Below, one piece after another: positions 21,416-34,700 of a stretch of DNA of 64,000 nucleotides; position 1 is the stretch's first letter, and the number at the start of each line of letters is the position of its first letter. Source of the stretch: Tillandsia leiboldiana. Taxonomy: Eukaryota; Streptophyta; Magnoliopsida; Poales; Bromeliaceae. Made by a program: the position numbers and the translations under genes. Below the pieces are notes generated by a model. That model did no database searches. It was not told where the DNA came from and saw nothing but the letters and a program-made list of their open reading frames with translations. The stretch lies in contig CM055061.1 of assembly GCA_029204045.2 (NCBI GenBank), forward strand, positions 39,828,977 to 39,892,976, read 5' to 3'.

Positions 21416-23196
21416 CCACCCCCGAGCTTAGGGTTATACAAAACCCTAAGCCCCACTGCTCCCTCTGCCGCAACCCAACAGAATTCCTCTTCCATGCCGC
21501 ACCTCCCGGACCTTCCCCCGCACTCGCCGCCGCCCCTGCTGCCGAAGAAGGAAGCTGCAACAGGAAGGTTGCTCTTGGGTGGTTGAGGAGGAGAGGCTTG
21601 GGAGGTTCTTCTTGGGCTGGGAGTTCTCTGGTGGACCCCTCTGCGTACCCGCATCCGAGCCCGAGGGAGCCAGCACCCCAGATCCGCCGTGCGCCGCCGC
21701 GGCAGGCTTCTTCTTCCTCGGGTTTCCGGCGAAGGTGAGTTCTTGGGACACTTCCTTTTTATTTTGGCATTTGGGCACGACCATTGCACTCCTGACATCG
21801 AGGCCACCCCTCGGGTGCAGACCCAGCCGCAGCCGCCGTCCCGATCGGCGGCGGGAGCCGCCGGATTATTGTTCCTTTGGCCGCCGCTGATCGCCGCACA
21901 CATCCGACTGCTAAACCGGAGATCGGAACCGTTGGATTGACTCTCCTCGGTGACTGCAACATCTCCACGAAGTCCTATCGCGATCGGTTGAAGATCGGGC
22001 ACGATCGACCTTGCCCTAGGAAACCGATCTTCTTCATTTTGGCCGACAGCTGCCGTCCGGCGCCGTCGCGGCCTCCTGTCGCCGGCCACCACTGCACCGA
22101 GCCTCGTGGGGTGGAGTAGAAGCTTTTGACCCATCTCGCTCCGGCCCGGACCCGCCGCGCCGGAATCCGCCATTAACGCCTTTGGAGCCCCACCGAGCTT
22201 CGCCGGCGCCGCCTTGCCGACGATCCCCGGAGCTGGAAAAACACTCGGGTGAGCTCCTCTGGTCCTTGCGAGGTCCCCCATCATCTTGCATGTGGATCTT
22301 GACGTCGGGCCTTTGCTGTGCAGAGTTGCACCCGAGCTCGGACTAATCCCCCTCTCCGGCGATCCCCGGCGGTTTGGGCTCCGGCCACCTCGACGGGTAA
22401 GCTCTAAATAATGATTCTAAGCACTCCATGATTTTGGTTTTGGCCAGTACCCCCTCTGTGTTGGCTCTCCAACCTTGCACCCGAGAGCATCACCTCGGGC
22501 TTGCCTCCGGCCGCCGGGGGCTCGACCCCACTTGCACCAAGCAGCTTCTGGGACCTCCATTTACCTGATGCTCCTCTTGGTAACAGGTCTGCACCTGTGC
22601 TGCTCAAGAACACCCAACCCGAGCTTGGGCCTTTTGGGTGGTGCTGCTCCGGCCACTGTTCCGGCCAAGTTCAGGCAAGCCGCAGGTGAGCTCCACTCTT
22701 CTCTGTCATCACTTAGTACCATGCTCCAGTTGGGCTCTGATTTGATCATGTGTAAATTAAGTTTGAGCATAGTTGCTATTTGGACTTAGAAATTGTTGGG
22801 CCAACTTTGCCCTCGGGATCCGTGTCAGGCCAAACTTGTGAGCACGGCCTTGGTCTCGTCGTAATGAACGCGATGAAAGTTACGGCGCAGCTTTTGGACC
22901 CCCGGATTTCCAGAACAAGTCAAAACGAGCAATAATGTTAGGTTTTTATGCAATTTAAGAAATTGTTAGGGATCAAATTGTAAATGGGACATGATAGCTG
23001 CCTTTAAACAGGGTTTTCACACCCACTGGGCACACAGCGAGGGCGTTTTAGTTGGAGTTCCGCACGTCTTCTCCTTCGCATTGAGGTGGGTTCTTTTGCC
23101 TTGGTGTTTAGCGTCGGTCTTTGGCAGTCATTTTACTTTCGTTATTACATGTTAGCGGGGTACTTTTGAGCACACGTGTTACCGTTTTTCTTTGGA

Positions 23197-23328
23197 TTAT
23201 ACATGATAGCAGTTATAGCTTACTCTTGTTTATACATGATAGCGGTTATAGTTTACTCTTGTTTATACATGATAGCAGTTACAGTTTACTCTTGTTTATA
23301 CATGATAGCGGTTATAGTTTACTCTTGT
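23197..23328 (+). repeat. 33-bp tandem repeat, four copies, in LTR-E
   Basis: Units contain TATACATGATAGC, GGTTATAG and TTTACTCTTG. The second LTR has the same four units (about 29379-29510), with few substitutions, so the expansion predates the insertion. Confidence 0.9.
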
Positions 23329-23388
23329 TTATACATTATGATGCTGACATGATAGCGGTTATGGTTACTTTGCTCGAGGCTGCAGCAC

Positions 23389-23423
23389 GCGCACCCGCGG
23401 TTTGGCCACCGCAAAGGGTGCGC
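23389..23423 (+). other. Double-hairpin module in LTR-E
   Basis: Outer arms GCGCACC (23389-23395) and GGTGCGC (23417-23423) enclose GCGGT/ACCGC around TTGGCC, followed by TTTTCCGAAAAAG. It is the counterpart of 10711-10744 and 39202-39235. Confidence 0.75.
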
Positions 23424-24478
23424 TTTTCCGAAAAAGTGGTCTATGACCCGTGTATACCCACGAGGTGACGTAGTGGGGGCCCCTTATTAGTTGTGGGGTT
23501 TGAGGCGCCGAGGTGCGAGCGGTGCGACCCGTCGGTTTAGTTGTCCGACGTGGTCGGGTTTCTGCAGGTACGGTATGGGCCGTCGGTTTAGTTGTCCGAC
23601 GTGGCCGGGTATTACAGGATACAGGTGTACAGGTTGCCTCTCCACCTTGAGAGGGTGGTTGCTCTGGTTATCTTCACGGTTTGTTTTATTATATTCTCCT
23701 GCTCTACTATTGTTACGTCACTGACTTCCCACTTCGTGACAGGGTTCAGACGGGGGGAGAGGTAGGCGGTGGTGAGGACGGGACAGGAGCAGCTGGGTCG
23801 CTGGGGACCCGGGACTGTATTTCTTCTTTCAGTCTTACTTTTCATTTACATTGTAGTTATGTGAGAGGTTCTCGATACCCTCGTGGGGTCGGCGTGGATG
23901 TCGGTACGGGTTGCATTTAGTTATCCTCTTATGCGTTACTCTTCCTTTTATTTCTGTTGGCCATTTGAAATGAAAAAGGGCAAAAGCCAAAGAAAAGATT
24001 GCGAAAACCGTTTTTAAAATCTGAGTGTCGTGTGGGCACTGGTTTCAAAACTCTGTGGATTTATGGATTGCGAAATGGATTTCAAAACTTGGGTGTCGGG
24101 TAGGCACCGTTTTCAAAACCTTGTGGTTTTATGCTGATTTCGAAACTCGCTTTCAAAACGAAAGCGCCGGGTAGGCGCTCTTTTAAAACTGTGGATTTAT
24201 CCTTTCCAAACTGATCGACCGTGAGAATTGTTCAGTTCTGTACGTGTATGCATGTTTAGAAACTGTTGTGATTAAATAAACGACTGTGATTGGATGTTGT
24301 ATTAGCCGCGACGCCGTGCATATACAGAGGAAACTCTGTCCGTGTGCAGAGCGGATCTGTGTATGCGGCGGGTCTGGGCACGCTCTGGGGAAGAAAGGAT
24401 TTCAAAAAAAAATTATACGCAAAACAAACCCCTTTTTCGATGATTGTTTCCGCTGAATGAAACCCCCGGGGCGTGACA

Positions 24479-26741
24479 GATTAAGATGGTATCAGAGATA
24501 ATTTCTTTAATCACAACAGTCAGTGTCCGACATCCACGGAGATACCACACTTAGCTACGAATGAATGAAATGAATAAGGCATAGAAGCGTAGAACGCGAG
24601 TGATCGGGGGAGCGGGGGAAAAGTATAGGTCCCGTTTTCTCGATAGTTGGTTAAGTGCTATACTAGCGGAGTCTAGAACTGACTTGTGGGGTGTGTGAGT
24701 ACGGGTTAAATTTTGTTTCTCGGTTTAGCTCGGTTGTCGCGTTTGTGTAGTCGTGTTGTTTGGGCTCGTGTAGTAGTGTTGTTGTGGGAGCTGGGATCGA
24801 GGCCGGCTGCCACCGAGGTATTGATGGTTGCTAGGAATCAATGGATTAAGCAACCAGCGTGGGACACGGTGGGCCTGCTGACAGGTGTTCATGCACTTGG
24901 TGCGGCTGTTACCACAGTAGATCGTTGCGTCGGGTGATGTTTTTTTTTGAACCCCTCCCTCTGCCAATGCTTTGGTCGTCGTTAGTAACGGCGACTGGTG
25001 GTAGGGTAATCCGCCGGTGGTTGTTAGTGAATCGGCCGTTTTGTCGGTCGTGAGTAGCGGGGTAGTCTCTTTGCCTAAAATTGTACCTTCCTGGACAACG
25101 GATTTTAGGTTACAGCAGAGAGTCGGCCAATTCTTTTGCATCTTGGATAGGGTAGGGGTAGGTATGAGGACTCTTCCCCTATGGTTGTTACCCATGGTTC
25201 GGCTCTTTGCTGTGGTCACTGCGATGGTTGTAGGAATCGTCACGGTGGGGTCTTGGGATTCCCCCTGGGATTGAGAAAAGAGACCACCGGGGCTAGCAAA
25301 TCTTGTTCGTTTGGGCTTGATTCTTTCTTTTTGTTGAGCGGACCTAGAGCTTAAATACTCCTAGTTGGGAATGTGATCGTTTGGTCTGGGGGTATGCAGC
25401 TCGGCACAGTGCATGGTGCTTGGAAGGGCAATGGATTGGGACCGAGCGGTAGAGGTTAATCAGAGTGTCGCACCCCCCTTGGGTGCCAAGACGGAAGTAG
25501 GACCGTGCTTCTTGGGTTTTGTCGCCAGCTCCCCATGACCAAGGCATAGTCTTGAGGTTTTGGGTTGCGAGTTTGTGATTGTGAAGCAGTACAGATCACG
25601 AGGGGCGCAAGGCCAATGGGAAGCGCAAGCCAGACATGTTCGGCCACTTTTCCCATGTATCGGATTCCTGGCGTATTTAAGTTTCGGGGATGAAACTTCT
25701 TTTAAGGTGTGAGTGATGTAGCACTCGAGAAATTCTAGTGTGCTTGCGGGCGAGGAAGCAGATCTAATCTTAGTGATTTGCATATCGGTGCGTGAATTGC
25801 ACAGTTTCCGATGCACAAAATTCCGCCTTTCCGATCCGATACCTGGGTATTTGGTTAGGAACGAACCCTAGGATGACTTGTGTTCACGACAGAGTGCAGG
25901 GTATTGGCATAGTGGTTTGGAGCTCAGGTGTGTCTCACACAGTTGAGTCTCGTTGTTTCGGTTATTAGTCGTACGCACTCTGGTTTTTGGGATCGTTGTT
26001 AGTGCAGGGTTAGCCGCGGTCATGGTTTCGGCTGTGGGCTTGATGTTTCAATGGAGCCAGAGTGCTCGGATCAGTTACAGTGGTTAAAGGTTAAATCACT
26101 GTTCTTGTTGTAATCGTCCAGCTGATGGCACAGCAGTAGATGACTGCTATTATTACACTAGCCTCACAGTTTGCTTAGAGGTTGAACAAGTTGTTGATCC
26201 TTCAGTGTCCCCGTGTCATAATTCAATGGCCTATGGGCCCGATGGTAACCCTGTTTTGGGACGGATGCAAATTGACCCCACCTTTTGCACAGATTTTGTG
26301 GATCGACGTGGACTCGCCTATGTGTTAGTCATGGTGATGTTTGTGACCACGAGGTGGTAGTGATCCTTGATAAAGTTTATGTTTTTAGCACTGAGATTGT
26401 GTTGGGAGGTATGTGATATACCTTCTGATAGGAGTTGCGTCCCCAACTAGTTGTTGGCAACAGATCTATGATATTTCGCTGTTCTTTTGGTAAGCACGTT
26501 GGCTGCAGGCAACGGACTGTCGAAAGAACTGAGGAAATACTCTGCCCCGTAATGGGGAGTATCAGATTGGGTCTAAATTAGTAGCCTTAGAGTTGTCGAT
26601 ACCTTGCGACTGACTTGTAGCCCTCGAATAAACTTTTTGAGCATTTCATAAAGTATGACTTCAGGCTGTAAGCTCCGGGAATAAAACTTTTTTTTTAAGT
26701 TGTAAGTTTCGGGGACGAAACTTCTTTTAAGTTGTAAGTGA
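24479..26741 (+). other. LTR-E interior, no coding region recognised
   Basis: Begins GATTAAGA then the primer site TGGTATCAGAG, and ends with a repeated purine-rich motif around GTTTCGGGGACGAAAC (26707-26722), next to the 3' LTR. Between these I find no gag, protease, RT, RNase H or integrase motif in any plus frame. Confidence 0.7.
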
Positions 26742-29700
26742 TGTAGAAACTCGAAATATTTTATTTTTAATAAATAGTCTAAAAGTGAATTTTGATCTGA
26801 TTTTGAATTCAAAAGACCCCTGTTGGCCTATATGGCCAATCGCCAGTGTGCAAGTTGCACGATTTACGAGGCAAAAAGGCTATTTTCCAATCCGGACATG
26901 ATCTTGGAAATCCGAATTGACCGTTGCGATCGTCTCATCGAACTGAACGAGATTCATATTCAGCACTTTTCGATCCGACGGTCGGATCTTCCAGAAATCG
27001 ATGAAGAAGCGAGTAAATAACCGCGACCATTGTAACAATGCTCTGTGCACAGTGTAAATTAAGTTGTAACTTTAGGTGAACAGTAACCCTAGTTTTCGGA
27101 ACCCCGACGGACACAATGTTGACTAATTCGCTGGCTGAAAACCGAACATAGCACTTCAGGTAGTCGATTTGAACGGCTCCGTCGTTCTGGACGCAATGGC
27201 GCTGACGGAATTTCAGTTTGACGACCCTAAAGCCTCGAAAAGCGTGAAAACTGTATTCCGACATAGTATCTTATGGACCGAAGTTTGATCCGAACAGTTT
27301 TTCAAAAATCAAAAAAATGCTGTCTGATAGGTCTCGTCGAGCCGGACGTCATGGCACAGTCCATTTTCTGTTTCGACGATCGGATCACCTCGAAAAGCGA
27401 AAAATACAGTGAAAATGTGACGTTTTGCACGTATAACCCTATATAACCCGCCTCGTTTTGCGTGCCACAGCATTGAGAGGGACTTAACTGTGAGGAATTG
27501 TTGCTGTGAGGGACTAAGCAACAAATACCTTGGCATGGAGGGCTTAAGTTGCAATTGTGCAACACCTATATATAGGTGTCCACCCCCGAGCTTAGGGTTA
27601 TACAAAACCCTAAGCCCCACTGCTCCCTCAGCCGCAACCCAACAGAATTCCACTTCCCTGCCGCACCTCCCGGACCTTCCCCCGCACTCGCCGCCGCCCG
27701 TGCTGCCGGAGAAGGAAGCTGCAACAGGATGGTTGCTCTCGGGTGGTTGAGGAGGAGAGTCTTGGGAGGTTCTTCTTGGGCTGGGAGTTCTCTGGTGGAC
27801 CCCTCTGCGTACCCGCATCCGAGCCCGAGGGAGCCAGCACCCCAGATCCGCCGTGCGCCGCCGCGGCAGGCTTCTTCTTCCTCGGGTTTCCGGCGAAGGT
27901 GAGTTCTTGGGACACTTCCTTTTTATTTTGGCATTTGGGCACGACCATTGCACTCCTGACATCGAGGCCACCCCTCGGGTGCAGACCCAACCGCAGCCGC
28001 CGTCCCGATCGCCGGCGGGAGCAACCCCGCCGGATTATTGTTCCTTTGGCCGCCGCTGATCGCCGCACTCATCCGACCGCTAAACCGGAGATCGGAACCG
28101 TTGGATTGACTCTCCTCGGTGACTGCAACATCTCCACGAAGTCCTATCGCGATCGGTTGAAGATCGGGCACGATCGACCTTGCCCTAGGAAACCGATCTT
28201 CTTCATTTTGGCCGACAGCTGCCGTCCGGCGCCGCCGCGGCCTCCTATCGCCGGCCACCACTGCACCGAGCCTCGTGGGGTGGAGTAGAAGCTTTTGACC
28301 CATCTCGCTCCGGCCCGGACCCGCCGCGCCGGAATCCGCCATTAACGCCTTTGGAGCCCCACCGAGCTTCGCCGGCGCCGCCTTGCCGACGATCCCCGGA
28401 GCTGGAAAAACACTCGGGTGAGCTCCTCTGGTCCTTGCGAGGTCCCCCATCATCTTGCATGTGGATCTTGACGTCGGGCCTTTGCTGTGCAGAGTTGCAC
28501 CCGAGCTCGGACTAATCCCCCTCTCCGGCGATCCCCGGCGGTTTGGGCTCCGGCCACCTCGACGGGTAAGCTCTAAATAATGATTCTAAGCACTCCATGA
28601 TTTTGGTTTTGGCCAGGACCCCCTCTGTGTTGGCTCTCCAACCTTGCACCCGAGAGCATCACCTCGGGCTTGCCTCCGGCCGCCGCCGCCTCCGGCCGCC
28701 GGGGGCTCGACCCCACTTGCACCAAGCAGCTTCTGGGACCTCCATTTACCTGATGCTCCTCTTGGTAACAGGTCTGGACCTGTGCTGCTCAAGAACACCC
28801 AACCCGAGCTTGGGCCTTTTGGGTGGTGCTGCTCCGGCCACTGTTCCGGCCAAGTTCAAGCAAGCCGCAGGTGAGCTCTCTTCTCTGTCATCACTTAGTA
28901 CCATGCTCCAGTTGGGCTCTGATTTGATCATGTGTAAATTAAGTTTGAGCATAGTTGTTATTTGGACTTAGAAATTGTTGGGCCAACTTTGCCCTCGGGA
29001 TCCGTGTCAGGCCAAACTTGTGAGCACGGCCTTGGTCTCGTCGTAACGAACGCGCTGAAAGTTACGGCGCAGCTTTTGGACCCCCGGATTTCCAGAACAA
29101 GTCAAAACGAGCAATAATGTTAGGTTTTTATGCAATTTAAGAAATTGTTAGGGATCAAATTGTAAATGGGACATGAAAGCTGCCTTTAAACAGGGTTTTC
29201 ACACCCACTGGGCACACAGCGAGGGCGTTTTAGTTGGAGTTCCGCACGTCTTCTCCTTCGCATTGAGGTGGGTTCTTTTGCCTTGGTGTTTAGCGTCGGT
29301 CTTTGGCAGTCATTTTACTTTCGTTATTACATGTTAGCGGGGTACTTTTGAGCACACGTGTTACCGTTTTTCTTTGGATTATACATGATAGCAGTTATAG
29401 CTTACTCTTGTTTATACATGATAGCGGTTATAGTTTACTCTTGTTTATACATGATAGCAATTACAGTTTACTCTTGTTTATACATGATAGCGGTTATAGT
29501 TTACTCTTGTTTATACATTATGATGCTGACATGATAGCGGTTATGGTTACTTTGCTCGAGGCTGCAGCACGCGCACCCGCGGTTTGGCCACCGCAAAGGG
29601 TGCGCTTTTCCGGAAAAGTGGTCTATGACCCGTGTATACCCACGAGGTGACGTAGTGGGGGCCCCTTATTAGTTGTGGGGTTTGAGGCGCCGAGGTGCGA

Positions 29701-30660
29701 GCGGTGCGACCCGTCGGTTTAGTTGTCCGACGTGGTCGGGTTTCTGCAGGTACGGTATGGGCCGTCGGTTTAGTTGTCCGACGTGGCCGGGTATTACAGG
29801 ATACAGGTGTACAGGTTGCCTCTCCACCTTGAGAGGGTGGTTGCTCCGGTTATCTTCACGGTTTGTTTTATTATATTCTCCTGCTCTACTATTGTTACGT
29901 CACTGACTTCCCACTTCGTGACAGGGTTCAAACAGGGGGAGAGGTAGGCGGCGGTGAGGACGGGACAGGAGCAGCTGGGTCGCTAGGGACCCGGGACTGT
30001 ATTTCTTCTTTCAGTCTTACTTTTCATTTACATTGTAGTTCTGTGAGAGGTTCTCGATACCCTCGTGGGGTCGGCGTGGATGTCGGTACGGGTTGCATTT
30101 AGTTATCCTCTTATGCGTTACTCTTCCTTTTATTTCTGTTGGCCATTTGAAATGAAAAAGGGCAAAAGCCAAAGAAAAGATTGCAAAAACCGTTTTTAAA
30201 ATCTAAGTGTCGTGTGGGCACTGGTTTCAAAACTCTGTGGATTTATGGATTGCGAAATGGATTTCAAAACTTGGGTGTCGGGTAGGCACCGTTTTCAAAA
30301 CCTTGTGGTTTTATGCTGATTTCGAAACTCGCTTTCAAAACGAAAGCGCCGGGTAGGCGCTCTTTTAAAACTGTGGATTTATCCTTTCCAAACTGATCGA
30401 CCGTGAGAATTGTTCAGTTCTGTACGTGTATGCATGTTTACAAACTGTTGTGATTAAATAAACGACTGTGATTGGATGTTGTATTAGCCGCGACGCCGTG
30501 CATATACAGAGGAAACTCTGTCCGTGTGCAGAGCGGATCTGTGTATGCGGCGGGTCTGGGCACGCTCTGGGGAAGAAAGGATTTCAAAAAAAATTTATAC
30601 GCAAAACAAACCCCTTTTTCGATGATTGTTTCCGCTGAATGAAACCCCCGGGGCGTGACA
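26742..30660 (+). mobile_element. LTR-E 3' LTR
   Basis: Collinear with 20578-24478. It differs by scattered substitutions and small indels, for example a CCGCCG-rich insertion at about 28680-28690 and extra bases near 28023. The duplication GCTTT follows. Confidence 0.9.
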
Positions 30661-31495
30661 GCTTTGGGCATATTGGTTGCTAAGGAGCAACGGGCGCGCA
30701 CAACGAGGAAGAAGTCAAGATACTCTTTCTCTCTCTCAAGGTGGAAGAAACTAGATTTTCTTGTCTCTAATCTCTAATAATTAATGTCAAACCGATCACC
30801 GTTTCCCATAATATTTATAAGAGAGATAGTAACAATAATAATCGTTTTTAACAAACCGAATCCTTTTATAACAACCACTTATTTTTGTAACAAATTCCAC
30901 CTTGTTGTAACAACCAATTCTTTTGTAACAAATTTCCTCGATTTGCGTGCCAAGATCTCCGAAAAATCCCTCCTACATCGGCACGGATTTTAAAGCACCA
31001 ATAATACTTAATGGGTATTTAAAAATCCTTTTCCACCCATTAACTTTGAAAAATCTTTACGGGGGATCCGTTCGTCGGATTTTCGAGCCGATCGCACTGT
31101 CGTTCTCCGTTTAATGAGCTCTACAATATGAAAACCAAAACTGATACAATCAATAAAAGCAAGAAATGCACAAAACCGCACATGCACCGAAAGCGACTCG
31201 AACGAAAAACCACGGGTATTACATCACTCCCTCCTTTAAAGAAGTTTCGTCCCCGAACTTTAACTCAAATCCCTCGGGAATAGCTCCGGAAAATACTCTC
31301 ATATAACCCAAAAGTCCGTATGTGATGGTGAAGACCACTGACCTACGCCACTGAAGTCGAATCAACTGCGCAACCATCCATTTCTATACCGGGACAGCGG
31401 AGACGTACATCGCGACAAACGTGGTTTAACATGCATAGCAGAAGGCTCCGGTATCTAGGTTTTCGCAATGTAACTTCCTCCTCCCACAAACAAAC

Positions 31496-31773
31496 ACCGC
31501 ATGATCTCAAGACAACCAATCCATGCCAAGTACCATGTCAAACGCTCTGATCGGAACAAACAAATCCCCTGGGTAGCCTCAATCGCTCAACCAAATCCGG
31601 CCATAAGTACGAAGGTATCCAATTTCATAAGTGGCCCCGAGGTCCAAACTAATAACTCACTTGGAGAAGTCTCTCCAAACCAACCATAAACACGGACGAA
31701 GGTATGGGACGAGGAGCATGTGATGCTCCGGTATCGAATGATATCCAACCTCAATATCCAAAACAAAACTATA
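31496..31773 (-). pseudogene. LTR-A protease remnant, duplicated copy
   Basis: Same frameshifted protease remnant as 13680-13957, with the DTG and LGMDWL motifs recognisable. It belongs to the duplicated block. Confidence 0.7.
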
Positions 31774-31778
31774 CCTGT

Positions 31779-34700
31779 TGTAGAGTACCTGGATTTTGTA
31801 GAGCGCACCGACCTCGCAAGATGGCATGGTGCGGAGGGAATTGCCTCGAGCGTGTTCCTTATTTGTTTGCAGATGATTCGGATCGACGCGGAAGCCCCAG
31901 CTTGAATCGGAGTCTTCCGGGCATTATGCGCCGATAGAGGACTGGCTTCGGGGAAGCCACGGCTTCACAGTGGAGTGCAGAAAATTTGGGAATACTTGAA
32001 ACATGTGTACTTTCATATTACAGCGGAGTTCGGGAGGTTCCGGACTGACGCGGAGGACCCGAAGGCGAAAAGTGAGTCGGAACTGACAATTCTGGAGCCG
32101 GTTTTTGGATTAAGCACCCCGACTCAACGGTTGAGCTTTTTGAGGAGGAAAAGCTGTGGACATGTGTATTTTCATATTACAGCGGAGTTCGGGAGGTTCC
32201 GGACTGGTGCGGAGGCCCCGAGGGCGAAAAGTGAGTTGGAGTTGCCTTAAATTGGATTATTAAAGTAATTAATTAAATGTGGATAATTAGCTGAGAGAGG
32301 GAATTAGAGAATAAAAGAGAATGATGTGTGTGGGGGAGTGGGTTTGGTGTTGGTGTTGGTGTTGGAAAGTGTGTTGGGCTTTTCTTTCACCATGCACCAT
32401 GCAAATGCACCCAGGCTCCTCTAATTAGCCACTTTCTCCTCCCCTGATTCACAACAGAGGAAAAAAACAAGAACAGAGGAATTAAAGGATGAAGAAGAAA
32501 GAGAAGAAGAAGGGGATTTGTGGAGAAGTAAAAGAAGGCAATGAGAGAGGTGATGGTGTGCTAGTAGTGGGGACCAACCGTTGGAAGCCGGGCGGTGCTT
32601 GCGCGCGTCGAGCCTCATGGAGGCATATTGCAGTTTTCTAGTGAGAGAAAGAGAAAGCTTGGTTTCGGAGTTGATTTGAATCTTTTTAGTTGGTGGTTTT
32701 GAGGTTGGTGTTGTTGTGGGTGGAGGAGGGGCCAGCCGTGGGTGCCGCGCGGGCGCGCGGAGGCGCCGCGCGCGGCCGGTGCAAGCTCTGCGCGGGCGCG
32801 CTTGGGCGCCGCGCGCAGCGGCGGGCGCACGCAGGCGGGCATGCGTGCTGCGGGCTGCGCGCTGCGCAGTGCGCGCTTGCGTAGCGGGCCGCGCGCAGGC
32901 GGGCCGCGCGCAGGCGGGCGCGCGCGCTGCGGGCCGCGCGCTGCGGGCCGCGCGCTTGCGCAGTGCGCGCTTGCGCAGCGGGCCGCGCACAGGCGGGCGC
33001 GCGCGCTGCGGGCCGCGCGCTTGCGCAGTGCGCACTTGCGCAATGGGGCGACTCTTGCGGTTTTCTTTAGGCTTGGGCAAATCTGTAATTTCACTCTTCC
33101 AACCTTCTTTTTCACCCTGTGGACACTCTCTTCTCTATATATATGGGCGACTCCTCCCTTTCTCCCCTGGCTACAGAGAGAGGAAAAAAGCAAGAAAGAA
33201 AAAGAAATGGAATGAGTGAAAGCAAGGAAAAAAGAAAGAAAAAGAAATGGAATGAGTGAAAGCAAGGAAAAAAGAAAGAGGAAAAGTGGGGAAGTTGGTT
33301 TTTAAGCAACCAAAGGTGCTTCTTGTGTGGTTTTGCTGCGTGGAGCTGAGCGGGGCCGCGCACGCGCTGCCGTGCGCGAGGTAAGTGTCAGATGTTTCCC
33401 TAAATGGATTAAGATTTTTTCTTAGATGGATTTTAGGGATTTTTGAGCTTGGTTGTGGTTGTGATCCCTTCTTTTCGTGCTGTTGAACTGAGGCTTGGTA
33501 TTTTGCACTACGCGGAGCCGAGGCGCGGGCACATGTGCACGCGGGCTGTGTGGTGACTGTGGAGTGAGCCGAAGCGCGCAGTTTGCATTAGAGGCTCTCG
33601 TGGGACTTGTTCAAGTTTCCGGAGAATTTTTCGGGTTTCGCGGCAGTGTTCGCGCGCGCGCCGCGCGGTTTTCGTTTTTCCGGCAGATTTTTGACGGTGA
33701 ACGTCCGACACGTCACCGACTTCAGCGATTGCCTGCGGAATGCTTTTGAGGTGGGTTGGAATTTCTCCAAAATTTATGGAATGCCCTTTTTAAAGCTATT
33801 GTATGCATGTTGATCATGTCTAGCTTACTATTTATATAGCTGGTAAATCTGATAGTTGCCTAAAAGACTGTAGAAAGTTAATTATGGGCCCTAGATATTT
33901 TTAGCATGATCTAGGGATGACACGACACTAGACTGCATGTTTAGTTGACATTAGATGGGCATATGAACCGTATTAAAAATCGGCGGACCGATTTTAATGA
34001 AATTGAGACTCTAAAAATAGTTTGGGATATTTGTGAGCTTCCAGAGGGTTTGAGTAGGTTCAGGATGCATGTATCCTCGTGCCAGGGGGCCGAGTGGATT
34101 TTTAGAGCTCTGTGTGACGAGCTTCTAGTGTCAGGTGAGTTGAGATCCCTGGTGGGATTATTCTAGATCAAGGGGATATATATATATATTCTGATTTAGT
34201 AGTGGAGAGGGTTCTCCGATTTGGTTTTGAGATGTTTGGCTCTGGCAGATTGAGTCGTGGAGGTTTCCCGACTTAGCCATGGGATGTGCATTATCAGATT
34301 GGGTCGTTGAGGGTTCTCCGACATAGCCTTGAGAGGGTTTGGCATTCCCTGATCCAGTCGTGGAGGGTTTCCCGACTGTGATGTGTTATCTGGTATTGGG
34401 TATCCGATCTGTTTGATCGAGGATCATAGCCTGCATGTGCCATATATGAGACAGTTGAGACTGACTAGATACTAGAGCTCTGAGGGGTCGCTCCCCTCGA
34501 GGACGCCCCACGTGGAGTGGGTAGGTGCGTAGTATGCCCCACAGAGAGTGGGCAGGTGCGTAGTACGCCCCACACGCAGTGGGCAGGTGCGTCCATAGTA
34601 GTCAGCAGTACGCCCCATGCGGAGTGGGTAGGTGCGTAGTATGCCCCACACGCAGTGGATAGGTGCGTAGGACGCCCCACGGGGAGTGGGCAGGTGCGTC

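Larger units (their letters stand above)
20578..24478 (+). mobile_element. LTR-E 5' LTR
   Basis: Contains a TATA sequence in an 18-bp palindrome (21398-21415), a G/C-rich region (21480-22700) with several AG/GTGAG-like sites, a 33-bp repeat (23197-23328), the double hairpin (23389-23423) and a two-copy GTCGG...CCGAC hairpin (about 23539-23605). A 379-codon minus-strand frame here is broken in the other LTR and is not taken as a gene. Confidence 0.9.
20578..30660 (+). mobile_element. LTR-E element, complete but apparently non-coding
   Basis: LTRs of 3901 bp (20578-24478) and 3919 bp (26742-30660), both TGTAGAAACTCG...CCCGGGGCGTGACA, flanked by GCTTT (20573-20577 and 30661-30665). The primer site is at 24487-24497 and the purine tract at 26710-26741. 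The 2263-bp interior has no frame with a recognisable Gag or Pol motif. Very long LTRs with a short non-coding interior fit a LARD-like non-autonomous element, or one whose genes decayed. The LTRs are very similar, so the insertion looks younger than its host LTR-D. Confidence 0.9.

Noticed and set aside
21145..22284. 379-codon minus-strand frame in the LTR-E 5' LTR
   Set aside because: Broken into two frames in the 3' LTR (27309-27971 and 27923-28453) by a small indel; antisense to the LTR and of G/C-rich low complexity.
22200..22700. Captured host exons suggested by several AG/GTGAG or AG/GTAAG sites
   Set aside because: No protein similarity is recognisable and both LTRs carry it; noted only as possible splicing signals.
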